Position numbers and translations under genes: made by a program
The notes under the pieces: generated by a model
What the model was told of the DNA's origin: nothing
The model's input: only the letters and a program-made list of their open reading frames with translations
The model's database searches: none
Shown: in pieces, positions 12,058-39,028 of the stretch
Position numbering within the stretch: position 1 is the stretch's first letter
Layout of the letters: every line of letters starts with the position of its first letter
From: Engraulis encrasicolus
Taxonomy: Eukaryota > Chordata > Actinopteri > Clupeiformes > Engraulidae
Direction of reading: 5' to 3'
Assembly: GCF_034702125.1 (NCBI RefSeq)
Contig: NC_085868.1
Span: 36,118,253-36,182,252 of the forward strand
DNA: 64,000 bases

Positions 12058-12521
12058 AAGGTACACTGTGCAATGTTTTTAGTTGTTTATTTCCAGAATT
12101 CATGCTACCCCATTCACTAATGTTACCTTTTTCATGAATACTTACCACCACTTTCAAATTGTATTCATTAATGATTGGGAAAATTGCACTTTTCATACAT
12201 TAAAAGGGAAATCTTCTCCTTAGTCTGCCATTTTTAATTTCCAGAAATAGACATTTTTAGCTAGCCCGGCCAGCCAGACCCGCATAGCAAAAAGCCCCCG
12301 GGAGCAAATTCAATTTGCGGTCGCTAGGGGCGTCTAGATTTCTAGGCTAATTTTTAGCAACAAAAAAGACTACTCGGGCCATATTAGAAAATATTGGTTT
12401 ATTACTAGTTAAATGTCATGAAAAGATCCAATTTGGCAATAGGCAACCCAGTTTCAGTGAGCAGCATAGTTTCAGTACCTTTTTTGACCATTTCCTGCAC
12501 AGTGTACCTTTAAGTGTAGGT
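12058..12521. mobile_element. MITE, 'aaggtacactgtgca' inverted ends
   Basis: Left end 'aaggtacactgtgcaatg', right end 'tgcacagtgtacctt'. It belongs to a family also seen at 20565-20913, 60998-61367 and 63693-64000, which share the ends and an inner 'attcatgaaaaaggt'-type block. Confidence 0.7.
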
Positions 12522-13301
12522 CAAACCGGACACAAAAGAACTAAAAATAAATAAATAAATGTATATGTATATGTGTGAAATGTGAAAAAAAAACTAATTT
12601 GAGGCTAGAGCTCACTTGGAAAAGAGGCAACAGCTTTAATGTGACCCCTCTGGTGACGGAGAGAAACAATATGGTTGTAGTGCATCTTTGATCTCGGAAG
12701 CGTAGTCATTAACTACATTAGCTACTTTGTTGGTTGCAATGCAATTTCCCATTGGCATCTACCCATGTTGCTAACAACTACGCTGTCGAGAAAAGCACCC
12801 CACTTTTGTAGTTTCTTCACAACAATAACAGAGACATGCTAACTTATTCTGCATATCTGTCCATTCCATGCACATCAGTCCAGATGACATGGTGTCACCA
12901 ACATCAACAATGAAGGCTGCCCAGTGGACTAATCCAGTCCTCCTTATCAGTGGTTGATTGGTTTTCCTGCTCTGACTAGTGATGTCTGACCTCCACCTTC
13001 CATGATGGTTGGCTTTTTAGGTGACTGGCCTCCGCCAAATCCAGTACAATGATCCCAAGTCTTGTCTGTGGTTCGCTATTTTGCCTGCTTTTATTGCCCC
13101 CCCCCCACCCCCCGAGTCCAGTCAGAGACTTTTAGTATAAGAATGAATATGCTCAAGGAGATGCTAGGTCAGTAAATCCCACGTCAGTGATAATTGTCTG
13201 TTTTCCTGCTGACTGGCCTCGACCAGCTCCTGTAGGTCAGTCCTCCTTGTCGGTGGATGTCGTCTGTTATTCCTGCGCCATTAGCACACTGAACTGTTCC
13301 T
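12522..13301. other. intergenic / mtrf1 distal 3' UTR
   Basis: No gene seen. AATAAA on the minus strand at 13095-13090 could end the mtrf1 transcript, which would put the minisatellite inside its 3' UTR. Confidence 0.4.
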
Positions 13302-13953
13302 AGGTCAGTGCTTCTTGTTGGTGGTGGTGTTCCTAGGTCGGTGTTCCTTGTCGGTGGTGGTGGAGTTGTTCCTAGGTCAGTGTTCCTTGTGGGTGGTGGT
13401 GGTGGTGTTCCTAGGGCAGTGTTCCTTGCCGGTGGTGGTTCTCTGTTGTCCCTGGCGGTGATGGTGGTGTTCCTAGTTCGGTGTTCCTGGCGGTGATGGT
13501 GGTGTTCCTAGTTCGGTGTTCCTGGCGGTGATGGTGGTGTTCCTAGGTCAGTGTTCCTTGTTGGTGGTGTGGTGGTGGTGGTGTTCCTAGGTCAGTGTTC
13601 CTTGTCGGTGGTGGTGGTGGTGGTGGTGGTCTGTTTCCCCTGATGTCGGTGGTGGTGGTGGTGGTGTTCCTAGGTCAGTGTTCCTTGTCGGTGGTGGTGG
13701 TGGTGTTGGTCTGTTTCCCCTGATGTCGGTGGTGGTGGTGATGGTGTTCCTAGGTCAGTGTTCCTTGTCGGTGGTGGTGGTGGTGGTGTTGGTCTGTTTC
13801 CCCTGATGTCGGTGGTGGTGATGGTGTTCCTAGGTCAGTGTTCCTTGTCGGTGGTGGTGGTGATGGTGTTCCTAGGTCAGTGTTCCTTGTCGGTGGTGGT
13901 GGTGGTGTTGGTCTGTTTCCCCTGATGTCGGTGGTGGTGATGGTGTTCCTAGG

Positions 13954-21359
<7,406 letters not shown>

Positions 21360-21749
21360 TAGAATGAACAAATCGCCTGTCTCAATATCTAAGCATAGAG
21401 AAAAAGGGCACCAGGTCAGGCCATATCAGCGGTCATAGCCTACCTCAAGGATCATTCCCAACTTGGAACCATGTGCAACATTACAAAAGAAAAACACATC
21501 CCCTGTTCAGAGACCAGATCATTTCTCAGTTTATGAACATGAACAAGTTTTGGTAATGACGTTGTGAACTGTCATCCTTCTCTATCATGACAAAAACAAA
21601 CAATTGCAAGTTGCCTCACTGCCTCCACGTGACTGAAAACCACTGCTAGTCTAGGAACTTCCGGCAACATTTGAGTATTATCAAAATAAAAGTGGTGTAC
21701 TTAATGATTAGGCTATGACAAGACACCAGCCAATTTGTAATAGCGATGA

Positions 21750-21818
<69 letters not shown>

Positions 21819-22170
21819 CAGTCAAAACATCATAAATCAGATTAAAAAAAAAAAAAAAAAAGTAATTCAGATGCGTGAGTCCAAGTGGTGAATGACTGCA
21901 ATATCATCTAAACATCAATTATGGGCATATTATTTAAATGTGTCCCCCTCTCACTGCCTAATCTCTTTTTGTGTTTAAGATTCTGTGTGTGGCACTGCAA
22001 CTCCATACTCTGAAGCAGCAAGCAAACTCCAGACAACAGAAATAAAGGAGTGGCAGAGACATGAACCAGACCAAGCAGGCATTTACTACAGTCTAGTTGG
22101 ATAGTTGTTAATGATGAATCATGTGGCGTCAAATTGTCGCATTTATTGCCTGCATGCAAGCAATAAATGC
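21360..22170. other. mtrf1 5' flank; no promoter motif recognised
   Basis: Non-coding. Holds an (ATA)n microsatellite at about 21754-21816 and a poly-A at 21843-21860. Confidence 0.5.
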
Positions 22171-22442
22171 AAGTTAATTCTCAACATATCAACACTGCAA
22201 TATGAAGCAATATTAAACACTGGTACCTGGAGCAGAGTGGCCGGATAATCATCTTGCTCGCTCTAGAGCTGAAATTACACACTTGGCCATCTGCAAAAGT
22301 TTACACTGACTTTTGACTACACTGTTAGAGGAATGTAATTTCAGCTCTAGGGCGAGCGAGATGATTATCCGGCCACTCTGCTCCAGGTACCAGTGTTAAA
22401 TATTGCTTCATATTGCAGTGTTGATATGTTGAGAATTAACTT
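22171..22442. mobile_element. long hairpin (about 110-bp arms)
   Basis: The left arm starts 'aagttaattctcaacatatc' and the right arm ends with its complement 'gatatgttgagaattaactt'. Near-perfect pairing runs through 'tggtacctggagcagagtgg', with a short loop near 22290-22330. A diverged relative is at about 35757-35880. Non-autonomous element by structure. Confidence 0.7.
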
Positions 22443-23098
22443 TGAAAATCTTACATTGACCGAAAAGTAGAGTTAATACTATATTTTTGAGAATGGGTTC
22501 CAGAGTGGAAAGATCTGGCAACATTGCCATTCCCGTTGCCATCTGGACGATTTGTTTAGGCTGACGTGCTGCTCTCAAGTTCTCAAAATGGGTACCCAAA
22601 ACGCTGGTGCCATAGCTCCACATATAGGCTGTTTAGCCACGGGTGGGGCCATTTTATGATAAGGGTGTTTTTTCTTCTCTTTTTTTGAGGCTGTTATGAC
22701 TTTAATGGACTGGACAGTGTGAGATGATGACAAGAAGTGGGTGGGAGAGTAACGATGACGTAGGCTAGGTACTCAGGAATCAAACTCTATCTAGACAAGA
22801 CTCTCTATGTGTTAAATTAACACATTTTACTGTGTAGGGAGTGGTCCACTGTCTGACCAAGGGCAAATTACTGGAACAGTCTTGGTTGGTGTGAGAGAGT
22901 GAGTCAAGCAGTTACAGGAGCAGAACAAAGAATAGAGGGTGGAGTTGTGCCGGGTATTAACATGATAATACCTATTAGGAGACAAAGGATTGTCTTTACT
23001 AATCCAGGATGCCGTTTCGATGGGAAATGCGTTTGTAATAACCTCACTTATCCCGGAAATATTGTGGGTTGGCTGGCTGGTGTTGGCTGGAGCCCTGT

Positions 23099-23107
23099 GT
23101 GTGTGCG

Positions 23108-23192
<85 letters not shown>
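23099..23192. repeat. (GT)n microsatellite
   Basis: About 45 GT units. Confidence 0.95.
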
Positions 23193-23193
<1 letters not shown>

Positions 23194-23322
23194 GGGGGGT
23201 GTTTATAATGAGATCATGCTGTTAAATAAATGGGTGAGAGAGTGGTCTGCACACCTGGTAGACGCTCCAAAAATACTTTATTGTTTAACAAATGGCAGTG
23301 ATTCGACCCACTGGGATCTTTG

Positions 23323-23470
23323 GGTTCAAGAGTGAGAATAAATTATCTGACTAAAGGCGTTCCAATTTAAAGTGTCTTTATTTATTTGACAAGTCCTACA
23401 ATATTCAAATAAATAAAGACATTTGAAATTGGAGTGCCTTAGTCAGAGAATTTATTCTCACTCTTGAACC
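23323..23470. repeat. tight inverted repeat (about 67-bp arms)
   Basis: 'gttcaagagtgagaataaat' on the left pairs with 'atttattctcactcttgaac' on the right around a loop of about 12 bp. Confidence 0.75.
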
Positions 23471-23557
23471 TGGATGCAAAATACCTTGGACTAAAGAGCA
23501 CCCAAACCCAAGAAACCAACAAACTATCTGGATAAGAGCACGCCATACTCTACAAAC

Positions 23558-25253
23558 TTTAACCCTATACTGCACGGTGTTGCCATATGGCAACATACCA
23601 TTCTTTTGGCATTTCCTGGTATTTAAATATAAATTATAGACACTGATTGGTTTTCATATTGAAACTGTGGCCTTGTTTTATCCAATTATGTGGTTTGTTG
23701 ACATCACATGACACCACACACTGCCCCAGGCTCGCTCTTTCCCTCACTGTACATGAGCGTGTGTCCTTGACAGATTGCTCTGGCATTGGCCAAGATTTTT
23801 CTCACTTTTTGCAATATTTACAAAATTTTAAAAAATATTGGTATGATCTATAGTTAGTCATGATCTGTTTTCACCATTTGTTTTGTTTTCAACTAAAATT
23901 ATTTCCTTTTTATGTTGAAAAATAGGTATGTTGCCATACGGCAACATTGTGCAGTAATGGAACAAGACGGTCAATAGGGAAAGTGTATTGACACAAATAC
24001 CCAATTCAAATTAATTGATTAATTGATTTATTTATTGATTGAATGATTGATAACTGATAATATTTATAATTAGTGTAAATGGCAGTCTGTAATGAACATT
24101 AAAAATGTTATAATAGGTGTACAGAACTGTTTTATGAGCTTTCACTCTGAGTACATGCAGAAAAGCGAACAAGGCCTATGCAGCCTCCCCAGACTGCCAG
24201 AGGTATACCACAAAAATCCCCAAACCCCAGATTAGAGCATAAAGCTACTGTCATCTTGACCATTTGAAGCCTCCAAAATGTTTTGACTTCATGTGTCTGT
24301 TATAATTAGGCTAATTAGCACACAACGTTTGTGCAAATCTGTCAACCCGATCAAAAATTATTATACAAAGTCAACCATTTTGAAAGTCAGCCATTTTAAA
24401 AGCATAATCTCCAAATTTCAAACAGCTCATAAACCAATTATATTATTAACACACAAGATTTACTGCAAATCCAAGCACCCATTGAAAAGTTGTGGCGTAA
24501 ACAAAAGGTAGGCCGTCTCGAAAGATTATCAACTTCAAAGTCAGCCATCTTGAAATTCAGCTATCTTGAAAGCACTGGCCTCACAATTTTACATGGCTTA
24601 TTTACTCATTATAGAGTGTTATCACACAAGGTTTAGTGTAAATTCAAGCATCCATTCAAAAGTTATGACAAATAAACTGTCGGTTATGTTGAAAGATACC
24701 TGGCCCGCAAATCGGCCATCTTGAATGTCGGCCATCTTGAAAGTGTTGGCTTCCAAAATTAAATAAGTTCATGTACATATTATAGACAGTTACCATACAC
24801 ATTTTTTTGTGCAAATCTATGCACAGATATTGTGTTAATACCAAATACATTCATTGGTGGTTGGTCAACGTAATACCACTGAAATACTGTTTTTCGAGGA
24901 TATAATAAACAGTATTCACTTGATCTCTCAGTGGCAAAAATGTGTTAAATAACTTTCTTGAACTTGTGGGTAAACTTTCAATGTTTTTCTGAGATAAAAA
25001 CAATTATATTTCTATAACATAATTCATAATGTTGAATGACCCTTGTTTGGTCTGGGAGGGAAAATGTACACTGGATCCTTTCTGTAACTGCACGATGTTG
25101 CCATATGGCAACAAACCTAAAAGAACCCCCCCAAAAAACTTTTTTTTGAAAAAATTTGCAAATATGTCTTAAAAAGTCCATTTTATCTGACAAAAACCAC
25201 AGTAAGATTTTTTTTCCCATGATGGGATAATAATGTGTGCAGTATAGGGTTAA
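23558..25253. mobile_element. piggyBac-like non-autonomous element, 1.7 kb
   Basis: Ends: 'ttaaccctatactgcac' (left) and 'gtgcagtatagggttaa' (right). A TTAA target with CCCT/AGGG termini is the piggyBac hallmark. Subterminal palindromes 'gttgccatatggcaac' lie near each end (about 23580 and 25096), and 'gttgccatacggcaac' near 23930. The inside is AT-rich with repeated 'cagccatcttgaaa'-type phrases and no transposase ORF. Confidence 0.8.
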
Positions 25254-26407
25254 GTACCACTGTTATCTTCCTCAGGCCTGACTGTGGGCCTTATACCCAA
25301 TGTCTGGCACCTGGATTGCTTTTGTGGATTTGCGCACCCAACTTTCCAACATTCGTGCTGTTTGAACACCGGGCGTTTATCTGTGGTGTGGTGTAACGCT
25401 GAATGTTTGTCTTGAGATCAGCATGTCATAGGGCCAACTCCATTACCAGTAGAGATAAATAAGTTCTCTTCCAAATGCAACACTCTCTCCCTTTTTAGTG
25501 AGCCTCTGAGGTATCAAAACAATGTTGGGATTGGGAGTTGATCACACCTACGTTCTTCTTGTTTATCTTTTGTTTAATTCAGTCATTGCACGGGTCAAAC
25601 AGAAGAGTTTCCATTATGACTGAATATAACATATAAACTGTGGGTGGTATTGAGTGAATTAGAGTTTTGATTTTTTATTAATAGTTAATCACCTTTCACA
25701 AACACAAAATCCTTGCCGTTTACTGTACACACAGGGAATTCAGCTGTGGTGTAACCATGTCTGGTTGGGATCAGGATGTCATGGTCAACTCCATTGTCAT
25801 TCAGGAATGGAAATATACTGTGCAACTTGTCACACTGGCAGTACCTTTTACAGAACAATCACCAAAAGTCTTTCAGATACCTTTTTTTCCAGATACCTTT
25901 TTTTTTTTTTAACCTTACCAGAGGTTCTTAACCTGGGGTCTGGCCTGCGTCAGGGTTCGCAGGGGGTCCATGGAATTTTGGCTGCATTGAGGTTGTGACC
26001 AAAATTCTGCTTGTGAACATTATAATTAGATCAGATCAAAACCACATCAACATTTTCTATATTTAAGAAAAGAAAAGAGGAACATAATTGCCCTGCAAAA
26101 AAGGTACTGCCAGTGCAACAAAAAAAACACAGCACTGCCATTTCCCTTTAATAGGGAAAAATATGGGTTGTATTGACTGAAATAGAAAAGCAGTGGAGTG
26201 CAAACCTCTGCCAACTAGTGGTAGCCTATTATGTCAGTGTGATTTCAAACAAAACAAAACAAAAAATAACATCCTTGAGACTGAGGAAATATTAAAATCC
26301 ATTTTTATTACTCATACTATTTTGTTATTTTGTCTAATAAACAAGTGCCACAGCAAATTATCAGACAGACAGACAAGCACATATCTTACTTTCCGGTGGA
26401 TAACCTG
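25254..26407. other. intergenic, repeat scraps only
   Basis: A 'ttcttaacctggggtc' MITE-like scrap is at 25925-25990; nothing coding seen. Confidence 0.4.
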
Positions 26408-26525
26408 AGCCGCTTTTGCCGAGCCCAGGACAAAGTCATCTGAGAAGACCCCAATACAATGAAATGAAAACCCAATTTGGGCCCCCTCTCTCCCTGGGCC
26501 CGGGTCAACTGACCCCTTTGCACCC
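26408..26525. repeat. interspersed 'gagcccaggacaaagtcat' repeat copy
   Basis: Matches the elements at 19149-19360. Confidence 0.55.
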
Positions 26526-26995
26526 CTGTTTTGGCTTCCCTGGATATAACTACAGTGCACCCGCCAGTTCATCCATGGCTTAGGCGCCCTCGAGGAAGTC
26601 TTCATTGCCCCAGGGCGGCTGTCTCAATGCCGGTAAGTCACATTAGGAAAGGATGTCAAATGAATGTGTCAAATGAGCCCTGGAGCTATGACTGGGTAGG
26701 ACAAAGGTCTACAGATATGAGAGAAGAGGGTTTTTTTTATATGAATTCTTGTGAAGTGTATCATCACAGTAACAGACCTTGGCAGGTGAAGAGAAAGAGA
26801 CAGACAGGGAAACAGCTGTGTGATGTGAGGGCTGGGGAGCCAAGGTTTCATATACAGTAGTAGCATTTTCCACTATATCACCATTCCGTTTGCAATGCCC
26901 TGTCCCCAGGAGAACTATAGCATGCTACTTTAATGCAATTGGCCGTCATGCCCGGAGGCCAATGCTGCATAATCAGAAATAAGACCATTTCAAAG

Positions 26996-26997
<2 letters not shown>

Positions 26998-27090
<93 letters not shown>

Positions 27091-27111
27091 GGGCCTAGGT
27101 ATTTATTTATT

Positions 27112-27177
<66 letters not shown>

Positions 27178-27235
27178 GTTATTATTATTATTATTATTAT
27201 TTTTTATTATTTTTTTTTATTTTTTTTTGGGGGGG
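26998..27235. repeat. (GT)n followed by (ATT)n and poly-T/G
   Basis: GT at 26998-27085, ATT/TTA at 27103-27200, then T and G runs. Confidence 0.95.
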
Positions 27236-27240
27236 GGGGG

Positions 27241-27345
27241 GATTTTTGTGACAGGACAGTTGAGGCAGACAGGAAGCAAGTGGGGAGATAGAGAGATGGG
27301 GAAGGGTTGGCAATGGACCCGGGCCGCAATCGAGCCACAGCAGGG
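27241..27345. mobile_element. SINE-like scrap
   Basis: 'gacaggaagcaagtggggag' and 'ggacccgggccgcaatcgag' match a very common fish dispersed repeat as I remember it. Identity not checked. Confidence 0.4.
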
Positions 27346-27943
27346 CCACCATTTCAATGTTTTAACACACATTCATGCATTACTGCATTATTTGTATTGT
27401 CTGACGTGTTGAGATCATTTGTATTACATGAAGAATTTATATTATAGCCTATCATCGAAGTAATGCATTTACCTCAAAGTAGACACCAATGACAGTGTAC
27501 TGTGATCATGGGATAGTTAAACAAACAAATAGAATTCGACATCATTTAACAAAACCATGTCAGTAGTTCGTCGGTTTGTGAAAAGGTGAAGAGCACCTCT
27601 TCATGTAGTTCACAATCCATGTAATGCAGGAGGAAACTTTTCCAGTCGAGGGGCCACCTCAAACTCCTCCAAGGGCCATAAATCCTCCAAGGGCCATGTG
27701 ATGAAGACAAACCAGGATTTCCCCTTTCACATTAGGCCTATTTTGAAGGTAGCCACCTTTAAAACAGACCACACCTTTTCTAGGTGCCCTGAATATAACT
27801 TAATTGTATTGCAAATGTAACTTCTAAGATTCCTTTACAAAATATGTCATATATCATGTGAAGCTGTATAACATTGAAGATATATAAATATATAAAGATA
27901 TATATCTCGGATAAAACGGCCCTCGAGACATCGATTCCCCAGT

Positions 27944-28555
27944 TATAGCGCCATTCAGACATACCGCCATTCTGACATACCATTCCGACATTGACTTTCA
28001 ATTGCCGGAATGGCGTTATCAAGTTTTCCATGAAATGTCCCGCCATTCCGACACTTTTTTCAGAAGATATGGGATGGTTAACCACTCATTGGAGAACATA
28101 TTCATAATGGTGGCAGACAGTTTGTTGTTTTTCCTAATAATTTGAAGCCGCAGCTATTGTGGAAGAGTTGGTTTCAGTTGGTCGCCGTCGATGAAAGCTT
28201 GGGTACTTGTGGTTAATAAATAGGCTAGCCGTAACAGAACAAAGTTTGTGCTGTGCCTGTCATGAGCAATTCCTGAGAAGAGATGCAAAGTGCACATTGT
28301 CATGTTGTTGCTTGTAAATTTCGGACAGCGTCAGACACACCGTTGAAGGTGTACGCTCGCGTCACTCGGAGCAAAGACATATTTCAGCACCACGCATGTG
28401 GACAGCTCCGGGCACACCGTTTAAGCCGGTGTACACTTGCTCGTGGACAGCTCCCCACAAGAGTCACATGGTGTCGGAATGGCGGTATGAAACAGTGTGG
28501 AGGTGTGTCGGAATGGCGGTATGTCGGAATGGCAGTATGTCGGAATGGCGGTTGC
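27944..28555. mobile_element. fold-back element with 'gtcggaatggcggtatg' repeats at both ends
   Basis: The left end carries at least four copies of 'cgccattccgacat' and variants. The right end carries four copies of the complement 'tgtcggaatggcggtatg', in inverted arrangement around about 430 bp of unique sequence. Confidence 0.65.
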
Positions 28556-28581
28556 ACCCCAGGTTCCCTACCCCTGATTTA

Positions 28582-28876
28582 GGGTGCATCTCAATATGTG
28601 ACNTTGCCTCCTCCACTTGCCTACTCCACTTGCTTCTCGTCATTATGACATCACTGACAACAGCATTATAGTTCAATATCTTGCAAAAGCTCAATTGTAA
28701 AGTCTTTTTCTCATTTGCAATTGGGATGGTGAATGAAAAACAGTCCCTCAAAAGTTGTTGTGGTGAGGCTGACAGCTGGGAAACTTTATCGTTTTCTCCA
28801 CGGAGGAGGGGCCAGGAGGAGGGACGAGGAGACAAGCACAAGTGGAGGAGGCAAGGTCGCATATTGGGATGCACCC
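28582..28876. mobile_element. MITE with 'gggtgcatctcaatatg' inverted ends
   Basis: Right end 'catattgggatgcaccc'. The arms also share 'cctcctccacttgc'/'gtggaggaggcaag'. Contains one undetermined base (n) at 28603. Confidence 0.7.
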
Positions 28877-29659
28877 ATAATGTAACTAGGCTTTTAAGTT
28901 TTTGAGGATCAATCTCTGCCATTGTCATTGGGAGCCAATTCCACTTTCAACCTGTTGTGAGCCAGACCGCAGACAAAAATAACTTAGTGTTGCTTTAAAG
29001 GGGCATCACAGTGTGAAGGTACAACCAGACTGGTTGAGCCAGTGTCATTGCCACAGTGAAGCCCCAGCCCCACATGGCCATAACATATGGCACTAGGCTA
29101 CTTCAAAAGCAATAGCATGATCCTGCATCCTTTCAAGTGCAATGTCCACATTACAGATAAAGCAGCGTTGTCACTGTTGTCCCAAATCATCAGCTTTATT
29201 GGGAAACAAATAAAGTTTATTGTGCGCCAGTCAATGAAAGGATAATAGGCCTACTCGATCATTTGGGCTTCTTGACCATAACCTGCCTGGCATAGGCCTA
29301 CATTATTCTAATGTTGACAGGAAAGGAAAGTTATCTATCTACACACTCAAAGAAAATGTAAAATGTAACCTTTTCCCCGATACTAGGTTAGGCCTACCCT
29401 TCTGTGTCTAGGCAGTGGTGTGGGTTTCCCCTTATTTAATCTTAGCCGGCCGGCATCTGTGGGAGAAAAAAAAAACATGTAGGATGCCGTAATGAGAGGG
29501 ATGGGCATTCTGCCGTAAGAATCATGGAGCAGCGTCTTTATCCCAACAGTTGTGTGAGACAGGATAGGCCTATGTAGTGCAGCCTACCAACGATACTGGG
29601 GTCTCTACTCGAGAATACTTTCTGTCTCTTCATTGTTCATAAAAAAAATTATCCACGGT
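28877..29659. promoter_or_regulatory. tnfsf11 5' flank and leader
   Basis: Non-coding sequence upstream of the tnfsf11 ATG. I see no clear TATA box or CpG island and no other feature. Confidence 0.3.
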
Positions 29660-36978
<7,319 letters not shown>

Positions 36979-37192
36979 TAGGAAGGGAGATGCATAACGC
37001 AGATACTGCATATACAACGCGGAATAGTAGGAACACGGATTGGTCATGCAGAGTCGCAGTGCGGAGCAGAGCAAAAGGAAACGGGGGGGGTGCTTTTGTT
37101 TGTTAAGTGAGCAGCATTGGAAAAGGTTAGAAAAGGCCGGGGACTGTGGAGGAGGGGGGGGGGGGCGGAGCTGTGTGTGGGTCGGTGCAAGG

Positions 37193-37425
<233 letters not shown>

Positions 37426-37725
37426 CGTGTGTGGTCCTTCAATGTGTTTTGTCATGGTTTCACATTGTTTCGCATCATGGCCTAAATATTCTTGCGATTC
37501 AAGAGGGGGAAAAAAGAGATTTGTGTAACAAACACACAGACCAAACATGCTGGAAATTACAGGAAGACAGCTGGGCCGCCTGTTTGGACCATGCAGTGGG
37601 AAAGAGTGAAGTTGTTTTTCACAGCTTGAATTAATGACTCGGCACATTTTACCAGTTTGTAAAAAAAAAAAAAAAGTTATTGTATAGGCCAGACTGTATG
37701 CGCTGTATATAAAAACACCAATTGT

Positions 37726-37731
37726 AATAAA
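37726..37731 (+). other. tnfsf11 polyadenylation signal AATAAA
   Basis: First AATAAA downstream of the stop; would give a 3' UTR of about 770 nt. Confidence 0.5.
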
Positions 37732-38394
37732 CAAATAAAATAATATGTAATAATTAGCACCTGGTCTGAATTCATATAGTTTATGAAGCAATAGTATATA
37801 CGTATATAATACTATACTAAGTTAGTAAGTACACCCAGATAAGAGAAGCCTAGCTCTCTCAACTAGGCTGACATACACTATAAATAAATAGATGAGTAAT
37901 TCAATTCAATTAAATTCCAACTTATTGTAGTGTAGTATCACCATAGCATGGTCTCAGCACACTTTGCAAATGCAATAATAGTGTGAGGTATTAAATCTCA
38001 CGTAAGATACAAAGAGAGATTGTTCTCTTCTGTAGGAAGATCACCTCCACTGACTACAGAGAGAATGGAGCCTTGTAATTATACATTCACCATGGACTTC
38101 AAGTCTTTGAAGTCTTCGGTTAAAAAAAAGCAGAGTTCACAGACTCAACCTGTACTTGAGATTTCTAACAAAGAAGTGTTTTTTTCCGGCCAAGTCAGCA
38201 CAATTGTGAGCGTTGGATTTTGTGCCATAAAACATGAGTAAGCAGAGGAGGGGCTGGACTTCACAGGATGACTGCAGTCAGCAAAAAGCCATGAATGTCG
38301 AAGCGAAGGAAGGAGATTTATTAGAAATGTTTGGATTCAATTACCCACTCACCAATTCTCTAAGTTCATGCTAGTGCGCCCATTGACTTTACAT

Positions 38395-38600
38395 GACATT
38401 ACACTTAGCTGACACTTTTTAAAAAAATCTTAAGCGACTTACAGTTATTCACAGGGTATTGATTACAGTCCTTGGAGCAATCTGGGGTAAAGTGCCTTGC
38501 TCAAGGGCATTTCAGCCATGGATGGAGTTGTAGGGAGAGGTAAGGGATTCAAGCCCACCTCACCAAACCATTAGGCCATGACTGCCCATTTGCCACTTGC
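38395..38600 (-). mobile_element. SINE-like element, decayed
   Basis: Minus strand starts 'gggcagtcatggcctaatgg' with a degenerate B box 'gcttgaatccc'. The other end contains the fish repeat phrase 'aagcgacttacagttattca'. Confidence 0.6.
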
Positions 38601-38627
38601 TCATGTGTTCTCTGGCAGCAAGAATGT

Positions 38628-39028
38628 TAAAGGATAAGTTCTACCAATTTTTTCAATATGCTGTTGTATTGCTTACTTTGCCCTTGACTTGTCAGTACCC
38701 GGTGGTGCTGAATTTTTCGACTCAGCCCTTTCCAAGATCTGAGCTATTCTAATGGGGACAGACTTTGTTTACATTAAAAACTTTCTTAACATAGGCCTAC
38801 TCCAAATATTATCCTAAAAGGTATCGCTGTTTGGTAGTTGTCTGCTGTTGCATAACCTTTTGGATGTTATTGAGAATAAATCGAGATGTTTTTTTATGTA
38901 AACAAATGCCTGCCCCCATTACAATGACCTGGATCTCGGAAAAGGCTGAAGAAAAAAAAATGCTCAGGTACTGACAAGTAGTGTGAGCATTACAACTGCA
39001 TGTCAAAATTGGCAGAAGTTATCCTTTA
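38628..39028. mobile_element. palindromic MITE (family of 19842-20193)
   Basis: Left end 'aaaggataagttctaccaat', right end 'ttggcagaagttatccttt'. The inner blocks 'cccttgacttgtcagtaccc' and 'gactcagccctttccaagat' are shared with the other copies. Confidence 0.75.

Noticed and set aside
29633..29659. Upstream extension of the tnfsf11 N-terminus
   Set aside because: The open frame begins with TTG; the first ATG is at 29660.
38020..38241. 73-codon open frame downstream of tnfsf11
   Set aside because: No similarity recognised, no conserved context, length expected by chance.
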